Assembly: GCA_007449985.2 (NCBI GenBank)
Contig: VIIQ02000027.1
Coordinates: forward strand, 7,501 to 71,500
DNA from: Desmodesmus armatus
Taxonomy: Eukaryota; Chlorophyta; Chlorophyceae; Sphaeropleales; Scenedesmaceae
Direction: 5' to 3'
DNA: 64,000 nt
The translations under genes were made by a program, and so were the position numbers. Positions 43,728 through 57,000 of the stretch are shown in pieces. The notes below the pieces were generated by a model. That model worked only from the letters and a program-made list of their open reading frames with translations. It was not told where the DNA came from and did no database searches. Each line of letters opens with the position of its first letter. Positions within the stretch are counted from its first letter, which is position 1.

Positions 43728-46700
43728 ATGGCGTCCGTGACTGAGGTAAGGATGTCTTTTCTTTTCAGTAAGAAATGCTCCAATCAAACACTTTGCGTGG
43801 TTCTCCTGTTGGCTCACGATTGGGCGGGTGAATTCTGGATCATGGGCACAATTCTCTGCACACTGCCTTGATCTCGTCGACGTGGGTCGCATGTGGTGCG
43901 CGATCAAGTAATGCATGTATTGCGTGTCTTTTTGCGCAGGACTGGGAGCTCACGTCAGGCCGGGATGCCAGGAGTGAAAGCAGCGACACGGAGGCCCACC
44001 AGGACACCTCTGGTGCACTACCGACTGCGGAAGAGGTTCTTGCGGCAATTGAGGCCCACGCAGATTCCAGCGACGAGCCCTCCGGCATCCTACGTGGCAG
44101 CTCATCTGCTGCTACTGCTGCAGTTGAGAACGCAGATGCAGCAGTCAACGAGGCTCCTGACGCCCCTGCATCCGTCACGACAACCATCATCAACGAGCTT
44201 TTGGAGTCAGGAGGGCACAGGCTCGAGCCCGTGCAGCAGCAACAGCAACCCCAGCAGCAGCAGTATTCACCTGAGCACATTGCACGTGCCAAGTGGTGGG
44301 ACAAGCAGATTGCGGAGGGCAACCTCAGCATGCTGCCAGAGATCACCACCATGCACGTCAACATCATGGCTTGGGGAGAGAGCGGCCTGGGCAAGACGGT
44401 ACGTCTGTGCTGGAACCTTGGACAGAGCCGATTGGCTCGCAAGGTTTCCTCTTGTGCTTGTTTACCCTTTCATCATCAGGCTATCTGAATCAGCTTTGTG
44501 CCTTGTGATGGCACTGATATTGATTGTTGCACGTTCCTGCCTTTCCTCACCAGCAATCTATTCCATCCACCCCTGCCGCACCCTTCCTCGCTCACTGCGC
44601 TTGTCACTCCTTGCATTGCCTCTCTCCCTCCCTCCCTGCCCATGCGCTTCCCTTCCCCTCCCTATACCCTCTGCCTTCCCCTCCCCCCTCCCCCCATACC
44701 TCCATCAAGAAATGGGTGCAGCGCTGGGACACGTAGTACCGAAGCTTCCTCCTTCTTCAACAATAGATTAGTCTACCCACCCTTCCGCACCAATCCTCAC
44801 TCACGTGTGCACACTGAACCTGTCACTCTTATCTTTTGCATCCCTCCTCCCTGCCCCGCTGCTAACTTCCTGCTCCCTATCACCTCTCTGTCCCGCTGCT
44901 ACCCCCCTCACTTCCCATCACCCCCAGACCTTCATCAAGAACCTGGTGCAGGGCTGGGATGTGAAGTACATATACAGCAAAGCGTCCCCCCTCTTCAACA
45001 CCTCAGTCCACCCACCCTGCTGCACAACCCTCACTCACAGCGCCTGTCACTTTCTCCCTCCCTCCTTGCCCTGCTGCTAATCCCTATTACCTACTACCCC
45101 GAGACCTTCATCAAGAACCTGGTGCAGGGCTGGGGCGTGAAGTCCATGGGTGCCGCGTTTGAGGCCGGTGGCAGGACCTCACCTGAGCAGTTCAGGCGGG
45201 ACCCCGCCAGCATGCGCCTGGAGACACAGCCCATCATCGACAAGGGCGCAAGCAAGGGCCTGGTCATCTCCATTCAGGTAAGGCCTTGGTGTATAGCGGG
45301 GTTCAGTTGTTGTTGCTGTGCTGCTGTTGCACAGTATCGAGCCAGTTGGTGCTGGTCAGAACCAGCCGGCTGTCATGCAGCACAGCCAACAATCGACAAG
45401 GGGACAAGAAAATGCCTTGTCATATGCATGGAGGAGTGGGGCATGGATAAATACTGGGTATCATTAGCCTGCTGCTGCTTCACATTTGTGTGCAGGTTGG
45501 GTTTGTGTCGAAAGTGGCTGCTGTTGTAGTGGGCCAACTCACAAAGGTGGCCTACTGCTCAGGTTTGCGCGTGGAGACGTGTGTACTGCTGTGTATGTAG
45601 TAAAGACCGCGCCAACGGGCTTGGGTTTTTGTTGGCTGGGCATGCATGCTGTCTGAAAATGTTGGGTTGCGCAGATGGGGTGTTTGTGCCCATGCTGGTT
45701 GGTAGCCACCCACCATATAGGCGCAATATGTCTGTGGATCATTGGAGCATCACTGCCCACAGCAAGCCATGTGTAGCTGCACGGTGCGAGGGGTTTCCTA
45801 CAAACCGCATGCCATCACAGTGGGAAGTTGGGCAGCAAGTCAAGCCATTGATTCTGGAAGTGTCCATGCTACGATGGCCACCTTTGCAAACAGTGGTCTG
45901 CCCTGCCCCCAGCTTTTGCTGCCGTGTGTGCAGCAAAGACTGCACCAATGGGCTTGGGGGTTTCTTGGCTGGGCATGCAGGCTGCCTGGGAGCCTTTGAT
46001 TGTGCAATGGGCACAGAGGGAGTCCGAGGGAGTCCGAGGGAGTCCGCTGTACAGGCTGGTGGTGTGCTCAACATGGTTTTTAATGTGTCTTACAGAAGAG
46101 GCGGGTTGTTCCCGTGTTGATCACGAAAGGGGCAACCTGTCGGTGGATCATCCAATGATACTGCCCACAGCGAGCCAAGCGTTGCTGCATGGCGGGAAGC
46201 ATTCAAACAAACCACCATGCCAGTACAGCGGGATTGGGCAGCAAGTCAAGCCATTGTGTTCGACAGCATCCATGCTGGGATGGCTGCTCTCGCACACAGT
46301 GGTCTGCCTTGCCACCAGCTGCCTGTTCTCTTGCTAGGCTTCTTGCACTTCGACAGCTACCCGGTGATTGAATCAGCCTGCAGGTTAGCCTCGAGGCTTC
46401 AAGGTAGCCAGTGATGAGGAGATGATAGCACATATGCTGCGTGATGTGAGGCAGAGTTTCACCCCCCCCCCCCTCCGCATTGAAAAAAAATCAACATGAC
46501 TTCCTCATGGTGCCACTGCCAAGATGGGGTTGTCTTGCAGTCAACCAGGCTGGCGGTTGTGATACACAGCTGTGATGGCTGCTGTTCTGCTGTTGCTGCA
46601 GGACATGCCTGGTTGGGGTGATGAGATTGACCTTGTGAGCAACCTGAAGACTGTGGTGCAGTTCCTGCTGGAGCAGCGCAAGAAGGACCTGCTGGACAAC

Positions 46701-49029
46701 AAGGCGGGAGTCACAGGTGAATTCGTTTTTGAACCTATAATGAAAATGCTTCACACAAACACCAGGAGTGTGCTGACACGGGGACTGCCACCCATTCATT
46801 TTCAATCCTGTGAGAGGGTGAAACAGACAGCAACATCAGACAGCTGTCCCCACTCTGTCAACCCTACTCTGTCGAAACCAAGGATGGCTGCATGGAGCGG
46901 TGTAAGTAGGCCTGGGTTGTCGGGACTGCGCTGACCCAATTGCTGCCTGCTGTGTGCTGGCTGCCGCTGCCGCTGCCTTGTGCTGTCTCGTGCCGTCATC
47001 CATGCAAGCAGAGTGCCACCCCTGCCCCGGCACTGTGATGAAGCACGGCATCACTGTCTGCCTCTACTTCCTGCCACCACAGCGCGCCAAGGAGCTCGAC
47101 TGGTGCGCAGGGCTGAAGGGGTTGCTGTCAGGCATATATGGTTCATCGCTGACATCTTTAGGGAGTCCACAGTGCAGTTGTCATCATAGTGTGTAGCGCA
47201 CAGTGCGCAGCGCACCGTTCACTGCTGCAAATGCCACAGCGGTGCAATTGTCACGGCGTACCCAGGGGGAGGTTGTACAAGTGGATGTTTTCATCGCTGG
47301 GCGGTACTCTCCACACCTGTTGAACTGGGTAGACCAGAAGGCCTGTCGGAAACAACACATCGCTCAGTAGTGTCAGCATTACTTGATGTTTGGTGCCCTG
47401 CACAGCTATCAGACGCTTGCTGTCTGCTGTCAGACGCTTGTTGTCGGCCAGGACAGCTCCCTGCACTGTTGCTTCAACTCGCATGATGATGCCTGTCCCC
47501 GTTACACAGCACCGACACTGTACTGTGCTGTACCGCCCTGCAGGTACATGCTGGAGGGCATCTCTAGCCTGGTGGCCGTTGTGCCTGTGATTGCCAAGGC
47601 TGACACTCACACAGCACCTGAGCTGGAGGCATACAGGAGGGAGGTGATACAGGTGAGAGCTTAGCACCTGTGTGATGTCATGACCGCTGATCAGCACTCA
47701 TGAGTCACTGGGTGGTGTTTGTTCGTGGCCATGGCAACTGGCCAGCAAGCTGAGACGGTGACTGCCCTAGTGTGTCGTGTGCCAGCACAATCTTGTGTGT
47801 GATGCAGGAAGCCAGGCGGGTGGAAGAGCTGGCAGGACTGAACTCTGTGGTGGACACGCATGTCATATGTGCTGTCAACCATGCGGCTTGGCTCACCTGA
47901 AATCTTACAGTGTCGAGTTAGTTACACATGCCACCCTGGATTGACTCTCTTGAATGGTTGTTGTGTGCACACAACTCCTTATCAACATCAGCCGTGTTCT
48001 GTCCTGTTTGTGCAGGCTATCGAGCGTGCCACAAGCCAAGCTGCAACATCAGCCGACACCACCAGCAGCACTACCAGCACCCCTGACATCCCTCCCAACC
48101 CCACTCGCAGCCTGATCGCTCCCTTCGAGCCCTTCTGCTTCGACCCCTCTGACCTCGAGGCAGTACAGGCCAGGGGCCCCCTGATGCCTCCCTTTGCTGT
48201 CATGGGCTCTCAGTCCGTTCTGGGACCCGAGGAGTCCACCCAGGGTCCGGCGGGTGCTCCTTACAGGCGCTACCTGTGGGGAATTGCCCTGCCTTTGGAT
48301 CGGGACCACTCAGATCTCATTATCCTGAAGCAGCTGCTGACCGGACACCAGAACCGGGCAGTGTACGGGCTGCTTAATGATAGCTGGGCGAGGGCGCATG
48401 CCTTCTATAAGAGCTACGAGCAGCTAAAACGGGTGCAGCTCGAGGCGAAGGTTGCCGACGGGCAGCTTTCTGGCAGCGTGGATGCGATCCTGAGCGCTGT
48501 GGAGGGTCTTGATGTGGATATGAGTCCTCTCGTGGATGAGGTGTGTGGAAGCATCAGTAGCTTCGGAGGCGGGGAGCAGCAGCTGCAGGATAGGCTGAGG
48601 TGCGAGGAGCAGCATAGGTTGGAGCACAGGCTGCGGCAGGCACAGGGAGAGCTTCAGCAGATCCGCAAGAACAGCGTGTCACCGCTCAAGTTCCGGCTGG
48701 TTGTCGCACTTGCTGTCGTGCTGGCGTTCGTGGTTGGCGCTGTGGTGGCCGTTGGTGTGGGGCATGTGTACTTTGGATGGGGTGTCGGTGGAGGGGCGCA
48801 GGGCGCATGTGCTGCGCCCGGCGGTGTGTTTGGCGGTGCTGTCAACAGTACCTTTGCTCCTGTGGGCGCTGAGTACCAGCCCATGCCGCCTGCTTCTACT
48901 GCGCACCGTGCTGCCCGGCAGGCTGTGGAGAGTGTAATGCACCGTGCCGTCCGGCAGGATTGCCACTGGAAGGTGGTGCGTCGCCATGGTATTGCTGACC
49001 GTGTGCGTGTCTGCAACCAGATCTCGTGA
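43728..49029 (+). CDS. Septin GTPase with C-terminal transmembrane segment
   Basis: Exons: 43728-43745 (a six-codon first exon, MASVTE), 43940-44398, 45104-45277, 46602-46716, 47012-47102, 47544-47652, 47808 to about 47861 and 48016-49029; about 677 residues. All joins keep phase; only the donor near 47861 is uncertain (GTCATA, or GTGGAC 12 bases earlier). Seen: P-loop GESGLGKT (about 152-159), G3 DMPGWGDEID (about 218), the beta-strand CLYFLPPQRAKELD, G4 AKAD (about 304), and the septin C-terminal core PFAVMGSQSV..YRRYLWGIA. A short coiled coil (about 537-557) precedes a strong hydrophobic segment (FRLVVALAVVLAFVVGAVV, about 566-592). The N-terminal 150 residues are acidic and Gln-rich. Septins polymerise at membranes and division sites. 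Exon 3's start is preceded by duplicate copies in the intron. Confidence 0.93.
44690..45160 (+). repeat. Repeated 3' splice site and exon start of septin exon 3
   Basis: The real exon begins ACCTTCATCAAGAACCTGG at 45104 after an AG. An almost identical block with its own AG begins at 44928, offset 176 bases, and matches for 38 of the first 40 bases. A decayed third copy with CTCCATCAAGAAATGGGTGC lies at about 44699. The pyrimidine-rich intron between them (CCCTCCCT, CACTTTCTC) is duplicated as well. Confidence 0.9.
45560..46350 (+). repeat. Diverged tandem repeat inside a septin intron
   Basis: Blocks spaced about 345 to 370 bases share GTGGATCAT..ACTGCCCACAGC, GGGCAGCAAGTCAAGCCATT, CACAGTGGTCTGCC or CAAACAGTGGTCTGCC, and GGGCTTGGG.TTT.TTGGCTGGGCATGCA. 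Two full but diverged units and a partial third fill most of the 1.3-kb intron. The open frames in them are not conserved in phase and are not taken as genes. Confidence 0.7.
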
Positions 49030-49519
49030 GCAGGCGTGGCGTTTGCAACATGGTCCCTGTGCATGGGTGCAGTGGGGTGTGCATGCCTGCGGCGTGTTGC
49101 GCTGCTTGTTGTTGAGTTGCAGGGTGGTGTACTCATGCTTTTACCAAGTACACTTCAGGTGTATGCTTGGATAGCTGGGGTTTCAGTGCCTAGAGAAGGT
49201 CGCTGTGGGGGAAGGGCTGTTGCAGCATGACGGGGCACAGTGTATGTGTGTGTGATGGCGGTGGTGGTTTGCTCGCTGCTGTCAGTGCGCTCGTGCTGAG
49301 TGCAGTTATGGACCGTTGATGCATTATGCAGGTTGGGCAGTATACGCGCTGCACTGCAGCGCTTGCAGGAGAGACATGTGTGTTGAAGCAGCTTGCGTAG
49401 GTGTTGTGGCAGCTTGTGTTGGTGTGCTAAGACGCTGGGTTTGTTGTTTTGTTGATCTTCAGGTGTGAGAGCTGCCCTACAGTGGCATGCAGGCTTGTTA
49501 TCGAGGGATGGGCAGGATA

Positions 49520-50760
49520 GTTGCAGTTGACTTACGGCAGTTGTTGTACCAGTAGGGGTTGTACCAGCAGTGGGAAAGGTTTTTGTATGACAGTTGTTGT
49601 ACCCGCAGCGTGCAGGACAAGTGTGGCAATTGTTGTACTAGCAGCGGTTGTACCCGCAGCGTGCAAGGTGTTTGTAAGACAGTTGTTGTACCAGCAGCGT
49701 ACAGGGCATATGTATGGCCATGCTGTTGTACCAGTAGCGGTTATGCTACTGCTGGCCAGCAGTATGCAAGATTCATGTACGAAAGGTATTGTACCAGCAG
49801 CCTGCAGGGCATATGTATGGCCATGCTGGAGCAGCAGCGGGCAGACAAAGTACGCTAGTTTGTTTGACCATCACCTGACGCAGCTGTGTTGTTTGACGCA
49901 GCTTAGCATGCAGCGTCCTGCTGCAGTTGACACAGGTCATGCGTGTTATTTTGTGTACGTCATAAGTAGCGGTTGTGCTACTGCTGGGCCAGCAGAGTGC
50001 AAGGTTTATGTACGACAGTTGTTGCAGCGCGCACTGCGCCCAGCATATGTAGGGCCATGCTGTAGCAGCAGCGGGCAGGCAAGTACGCTAGTTTGTTGTT
50101 CAATTCCCTGACGCAGCCATTGTGTTGGTTGACGCAGCTGAGCGCGCAGCGTGCTGCTGCAGTTGACGCAGGTCATGTACATTATCTTGTGTACATCACT
50201 AGTAGTTGTTTGTACGACTAGTAGTACTGCTGCTGGGCCAGCAATGTGCAAGGTCCCGACCGACAGTTGTTGTACCAGCAGCGCGCACTGGCCCGTGCAT
50301 ATGTAGGGCCATTTAGCAGCAGGCGGGCAGACAAAGTACGGTAGGTTGTTTGACCGTTACCTGACGCAGCCAATGTGCTGTTGCTGAGCGTGAAGCGTTC
50401 TGCTGCAGTGAGGCATGTCATGTACGTTATCTTGTGTATGTCGTTGATAGCGGTTGTACTGCTGCTGGGCCAGCAATGTGCAAGGTATATGTACGAAAGT
50501 TGTTGTACCAGCAGCGCACACTGCGCCCGGCATATGCAGGGGCATGTTGTAGCAGCAGCGGGCAGACCAGTACGCTGGTTTGTATGACACTTACCTGACG
50601 CAGCCAATGTGTTGTGTGACGCAGCTGAGGGTGCAGCTTTCCTGCTGCTGTTTGACGCAGGTCATGTACTGCATCTTGTGTACGTTACTTCCAGACTTAG
50701 TGTTGACATTGATGCAGGTCTTTTTCTTAGTGCAGCTGCTGACGCTGGGCATGTAGCCGT
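49520..50760. repeat. Satellite array, higher-order unit about 233-252 bp
   Basis: Markers CTGACGCAGC occur at about 49875, 50108, 50360 and 50593. Each unit also has GTCATGTAC.TTATCTTGTGTA, TACTGCTGCTGGGCCAGCA and AGTTGTTGTACCAGCAGCG. The first part (49520-49840) is a simpler array of 45-60 bp units made from the AGTTGTTGTACCAGCAG and GGGCATATGTATGGCC phrases. It starts about 490 bases downstream of the septin stop. No coding function is apparent. Confidence 0.9.
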
Positions 50761-53700
50761 GTACACATGTAGTCTTTTGTTGTGTTGTGCTGCTAAGTAG
50801 CTCCCATTATGTTACAAAGCATATGTACCAAGAGGCAGTCAGAATAAGAGGTGTGTGCACAGTCAGATTGGCTGTGCTGGTGAGGGCTTTGTGCCGCTGG
50901 CTAGTTATGAAATCCTGCAGGAAGGGTATAGGATGGCAGCGGCTGCATTCCGGTCACAATTTTGCCCGGCAATGCTTACGGCAGTACGCCATCTTACACT
51001 CTTGTGACCTTTGCAGTACTGGCAGGCGACAGGTGCAGTGTGAAGGTGGTTGTGAAGACCTACTGGCAAGCATCGGAGTGTGGTCTTGCTGGCTGCAGTA
51101 GTAGGTCAAGGAGCAGCCTTCATGTCTTGGTGTCATGCCTCCCGGCTTTTGTTGCACAGAAGCTGGGTTGGTGGCAGACTGCAGATCATGCACCGTCTCC
51201 ACTTGACGAGCCATGCAGCTACGACACGTGCCGTATGTGTCAGCATACACAACATATCAGGTTTGCTGCTGTTGCCGCGGCAGTGCGCTTCTGATGGCTT
51301 TGTTTGGGCTGTTGGGATGTGTGACAACGTGGTTGATTCTGCATGCATGTAACACTATCACATGCAAAGGGTGATGTCTGTGCTGTCAAGTCAGACTGTC
51401 TTGCTGTTTCTTTGACGTGGTGATGTTGAGACCTGTACCTGCATACATGTCATCACTGCTGCTGTATACAGAGCTGCAAGACTACATGCCTGCTGCATTC
51501 AGAGCGACACAGTTGCACAGCTGCATGCCACAACACCGCTGCCAGCACAGTGTGCAAGCGAACTTCGACACAAGCAACACAGCAAGTAGTGAAAACTGAC
51601 ATCTGCACAACACGGAAGAGAAGTCGTACATTCTCTGGCTCAGTTCCGCCACGTCACACGTTGGCAACTGTCTCTTCTGACCAAACAGGAGGGTTACAGC
51701 CCCGACGTTTACAAGACCTGTTGGCCAGCATACAGAACCTCAAGGCTACATGTAAGCTGGAGGAGCAACAATGTGTACACACAATGCGCCAAACACTGAC
51801 AGCACACACAATGCCGTCACATACTGATGACTCTGGCAACAGCAGACCCAGATTAGCCTCCGAGGCTGTGACTGCGACAGTGCCAGTGCAGCACACAGCC
51901 TGCAATGCAGGGTCTGGTAGCATGTGGCTGAACTTAGAATTCTAAGTTCACAAGCCACAACCTGCTAATGCATTTGGACGCACTTCCTAGACCAGAGGAT
52001 GTGTGCACACTGTGCGCAAGCCCACCCATAGTGCAGACTCACACTCATAATGTAGCCGCTACACTGAGTTAGTTGAACTGAGTGACCTCATGGTGTCAGC
52101 TGGTATGCACTGCGCAGTGCAGCACACAGTGTGCAATGCAGACAGCATGCGCGGCTGGACTTGAAGCACACAAAATCACAAGGCAGGCTTGTATGACAGA
52201 AAATGCGTGGCGGCCTCACCCAATCAATGGGAGCTGCCAGCCAGGCAAGAAGCGCGGCCCATCCTGGTACAGAACAGTAAGAGCTGCCAAGCAGGTCAAT
52301 CATTTGAAGAATCGAGATCTGGAGGCTCACACAACACCGCCGGATGTTGACAGATATATCTGATGTATGACACTGCAAGGTGGCATCAGCCAAGGCCACA
52401 ACGAGCCATTGGCACTCAGTGCCTGGTGCTGGCAATGTGAACTGCCGACAATGACACTGCCATCAGCAACAGCAACATCAAGCCACTGACACGGCCTGGA
52501 CTGCAGTGCATGCAGGGCACGCAACGCAACTGCTAGTGCACGACACACACGTGTAAACAAGATCCTATCTGATCGTGACACCCATTGCTACAGGGCTTCA
52601 ATCCCACAGCAGGCCTGCTGCCCAGACAGGCAAGCTGCGCAAGAACAGCACCAACAAGAAGAAGAGGACGACGAAGAATGGGACCTACCACACAACCATT
52701 GCAGCGGAGCAACTGAGTGCAGGACACCGCCTACAGCCTCCTCAAAGCAACACGGCAGAACTACGTTAAGGTCTTGCAGCACATGATGAAATGTGTGACC
52801 AGGCGTCGCGTGTGGCATAGATACAGGGGACACCTGGCATCTGCCAGCCGCTGGGCGGCCCAGCATCCTGCAACATTCATTCAGAGCAACCAAACTCGGC
52901 GCACAACAGGTGTCCTTGCTCTAGGGACCCACACAGCAAATGCATGGATGCAACCAGCAACCCTAGCTGTAGGAGGGCGGCACCACCCCGCCCTACCCTG
53001 CTCTATGTGTGATGCTCAGAATCAAGCTGTAAAACGACCACACAACAACATTGCGCAAGCGCCACATGCCCTGTAAAGAGAGATGAAAAGTTCGGCAGCA
53101 CCGCTGGGGGCACAATTGTTGCAAACACCACTGCCAACAGCACCACAACAACCAGCCCAGCCCAAACGAACCTGCAGAATTTTTCGTCTGCGCATAACTT
53201 ATGGCAACTCCCCGCGCACTCTCGCAGGTGGCAGGACAGACCTGCAAGTGCAACCCCTATACCCGGCCTACTGTCATGAACAATCGCAAGTGCTTTTCAC
53301 CAAACTGCGTAGCTAGCACTAGCAGTTGCCCACGTACACATGCACAAGACAAAGCTCAACTCAACTCACCTTTACATGCGCTGCCTGCGCAGCAGGTGAG
53401 TGTGCACCGCACACACTGAGTGTCACACTCAGTGTTACACACTTGTAGAGTAGGAGGATGTTATCTTACACCCGACCTGCACAGACTTGGCTCACGAGAA
53501 TGAGCAACAGAATTGCAAGTGATCCAGTGTTTGCTGTTGCTGAGCGCAACAATCAAAGCACCCAAGTGACATTGTGCATGCCGCACATGTCCGACCACCA
53601 AATGCACGCTCAGAAGACACAGTGCATGACCCACACAATATCATAGCTGTGGTACCACACCTCCTCCTTCCCACAACACTGACGAACACAACTTGGACAC

Positions 53701-54047
53701 CTTGCCACATTAAACATCTCATTGCCCAAACCCAAAAAGAAGCAAACACCACCTTTGAAGTACCATCCATGCCTCATTCGAGGTGTACAGCACACCCAAA
53801 GCATGCAGTGCATGGCATATACCACACACGCCAGTGACATAACCCTCACCAGCTTTCGCACGTCATGCTTGCTCGCCCATAGCTGCCTCAAGTCACACAC
53901 ACGCACGACAGAAACAAAGGGAAAAAAAGGAACAGACCCCCAGCTGCAACGCCTGTGCCCAGCCACAGCACCCAGCAGCAGTGCTGTAATGTTGGACCAT
54001 GACATAATGAGGACCTGTGAGGTATGAGGACAGACGATAACGTTATT
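50761..54047. other. Spacer without supported genes
   Basis: Frames of up to about 130 codons occur (for example 51550-51945 on the plus strand), but none shows a recognisable family, domain or exon junctions. The stretch is CA-rich on the plus strand. It includes the 3' flank of the ABCG gene at its right end. Confidence 0.4.
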
Positions 54048-57000
54048 TCACCTGGCCTCTTTGCGTGCCAGGACAGCCAACCCAGCCAACGTAAGGGAAT
54101 GCAGGACGGCCAGATAGGCCAGCAGCAGCCCCACTGTGCAGCCAAAGCTCCGGTGGTAGTCAAAATACTGAACTATTGCGCCAGGGTTCAGCGTGCACCT
54201 GCACATGCAACATGCAAACACATGCAAAATTAGGGGATCTGCTGAACCACCGACAGCAAATCTTTCTCTCTTCTCTCTCCAATACTGAACTATCACGCCA
54301 GGGGTCAGCGTGCACCTGCACATGCAGACACACGCAAACAATGCAAAGTATCGCATGACACAGATCCACAAGTTCTATGACAACACCTTGAGGGGATAGT
54401 TTTGCGCAAAGCGGGTCTAGCGAGCACCATGAGCAAGAGGTGTGCACAAAGCTTGATTTGATCACCCGGTGAAGGCTTTTCATTGACACTGTTGGCTTGG
54501 GCGCCAACAGCTTTGGCTGCCACGCACAGATGCATATTGGGTTGGCACACAACAACACTGGCACAGACAAGTCTGACGCTGTCTTGCAAAATCTCACCAA
54601 CAGCACGCACTCAGAATGCAAGAGGGTATCTACCAGCCCGGCTGCGGCAGCACACTGCACTGCCAACATTACAGAAATTTTGAAAATAAATCACTCACCC
54701 TGGCTGTGGCCTCTCCATCTGTCGCAAGGCCGCCCGCTGTCCTGCAGATGCACTGGTGAACAAATTGTCCAGCAGAACACGTGTACCGCTGTCCATGCCT
54801 GTTGCACAGCTCATTTGAGTGTCACCAAACTCATTGATGACCAATGCCTCCAAGGCAAAGTAGGCGGCTGAAATGTACCGCAGCATGGTTATGCCGTACA
54901 GGGACACCTGCACAGAGCATTGCAACACGTAAACATTGGCACGTGCGTAATTCATTGCTGTTGACAGCATGATTGTTTGAATCTAGGGGAGCCAGCAACA
55001 GCCAGCTGTGTCGTTTGCAACTTTCATATGCACACGGGGACAGGTGAATAGAAAGAGCATTGAATGTGCGAGGCAGCATTCAAACAGTACAGCTTTCAAA
55101 GTGTCGTGCCAGTTAGACAGCATGCATCCAGCTGCAGTTGACGGAGTATGCTGGATACCTGCATGCAAGGAGCAGGGGTGCAAGCCAGGCAGCAGAGCCC
55201 TCGTGTGTTTTGCACAGCACCCACCGCCTGCAAGGCTGACAAATGATGAAGACTGAGACGGCGTGTCATTCCAGCAGATGTAACTAGACCAGGCATCTTT
55301 GCAGTGTCTTACCTGACTGAAGTTGATGAAGAATGAGCTGAAAAGGGTGTTCATCGCAGTCCAAAGGACGACCGCAGCAAAGGCTGTATCTTGGTTGGAT
55401 GCCACAGTGATGCTCAAGTGGAGCACCTGCACAACGAAACAACACCAGCAAGCACATGTTACAGAGCAGACGTGGCCACTCTGCAAGGATAGCTCGTCAC
55501 CGCACCCCCGACAGGCGCAGCCGTCAGGTGCATCAGCAGAAGACAAAGAACGGAGCATACGTGTTTCCAACATGCGTCAGTGCTTGGAACAACTTGCATC
55601 GCGGGTATACATACGTAATATCGCTGGCATGCCGTCGTCATACGATGCTGCACTGCATGCGCGTATGGCGCAATGTCGCAAACACGTCGCGCGGTTCTTC
55701 CTGTTGCCCGCTACTAAAACAAGCCGACACATCCGCAGTAATGCGAACGCGCAGAACGGAGGAAGCCGGTCTTACTTGAGCGGCGATGAGGTAGCAAAGG
55801 ACGATCGTCAGGCCGAACATGCCGATGTGGTCGCCACCGGGGCGAAGTCCGGCCATGCCGTAGGCGATCCAACCGAAACACAGGCCGACCACGACACTGA
55901 ACGGCGTGGAGACTGCGACCTGTTCAACAGTGCACAACAGAATGATTCCCACAGTGAGACAGTACTGGATCCGATCTGCTCGGTGCTGGCCGAGCCGAGG
56001 CTCCAAGAAACGCCGCAGGTCATGCCGCTTCATTGCCGTCAAGCCTTGCTAGAATCACATCGCGCTCCAGCAGCCAAATCCGATTGACGCCCCGTACCTT
56101 TGCTGCGTAGAAGGCCGTGAGCCTGTAGCGCTTCGCTGCTGTGTCCGCCAAGTGCACCCTCTTGTCAGCCGTGTACAAGGAGATGCTTGTGAAGGGCATC
56201 ATCATAACCGCCAGCACCAGTCCAAACAGCAGGTTGCTGCGGTAGCGAATAGAGTCGAGGGAGCCGACAGCGATGTTGTAGAACACCAAGCCAAACATGA
56301 GGCCCAGCCAAGCCCCAGTGAGCACCCTGTTGAGCAACAGAAAGTGGGGGGATGGGTGTCGGTGTAACCCCACTTGGATGACTAATGCTGGCGCTGACAT
56401 GCCAGGCATGCAAGCACAAACCTGGCCACCATGGTTTGGGCACAGGAAGGCCGTGTTGTAGAGTGCAAGTGACAGCAGCACCAATCTGAGCCGTACATGC
56501 ACACAATTTCCACGCACGTCTTCCTCTCCACATGCGCTGGAGCCGATCCACCATGCAGCCAGTGCTAGTGGTTGCGCTTGTTCCGACACTTCGTTTGCTA
56601 TGCTTGTCTCTGCCTCGACCTTGAGTCTTGAACCGCAGGCGCAACCCCTGAACACTGAGCATTGCTGTGTGACTGTGTGCCCACCTGCCTGCCACATCGT
56701 AGGGGTTACGTGTGATGCTGGCCAGCTCACGGCCGACCAGAGCGCAGAACTGCCGAAGCCAGCCGGTGGGATACTCAGTGCGCCAGCTGGACCCCTTCGC
56801 AATGACAAAGCTGCCTGTGGCACCCTTTCCCGGTTGCTGTGGACAGGCAACACAGCAGGGAGCAAGCAGAGGTGACAGATGCACACAGTCAGTGCGCTAG
56901 GAGCGGTCCATGCCCTTGTGGTGTTGAAACCTATCGCCCGGTGGAGGCAGCTGCTCCCCGAGTCAGGGTGTGGGGGGTGGGGTGCACCCCACGTGGGATG

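Noticed and set aside
47690..47900. Minus-strand frames opposite the septin
   Set aside because: They lie antisense to septin exons with conserved G motifs and show no conservation of their own.
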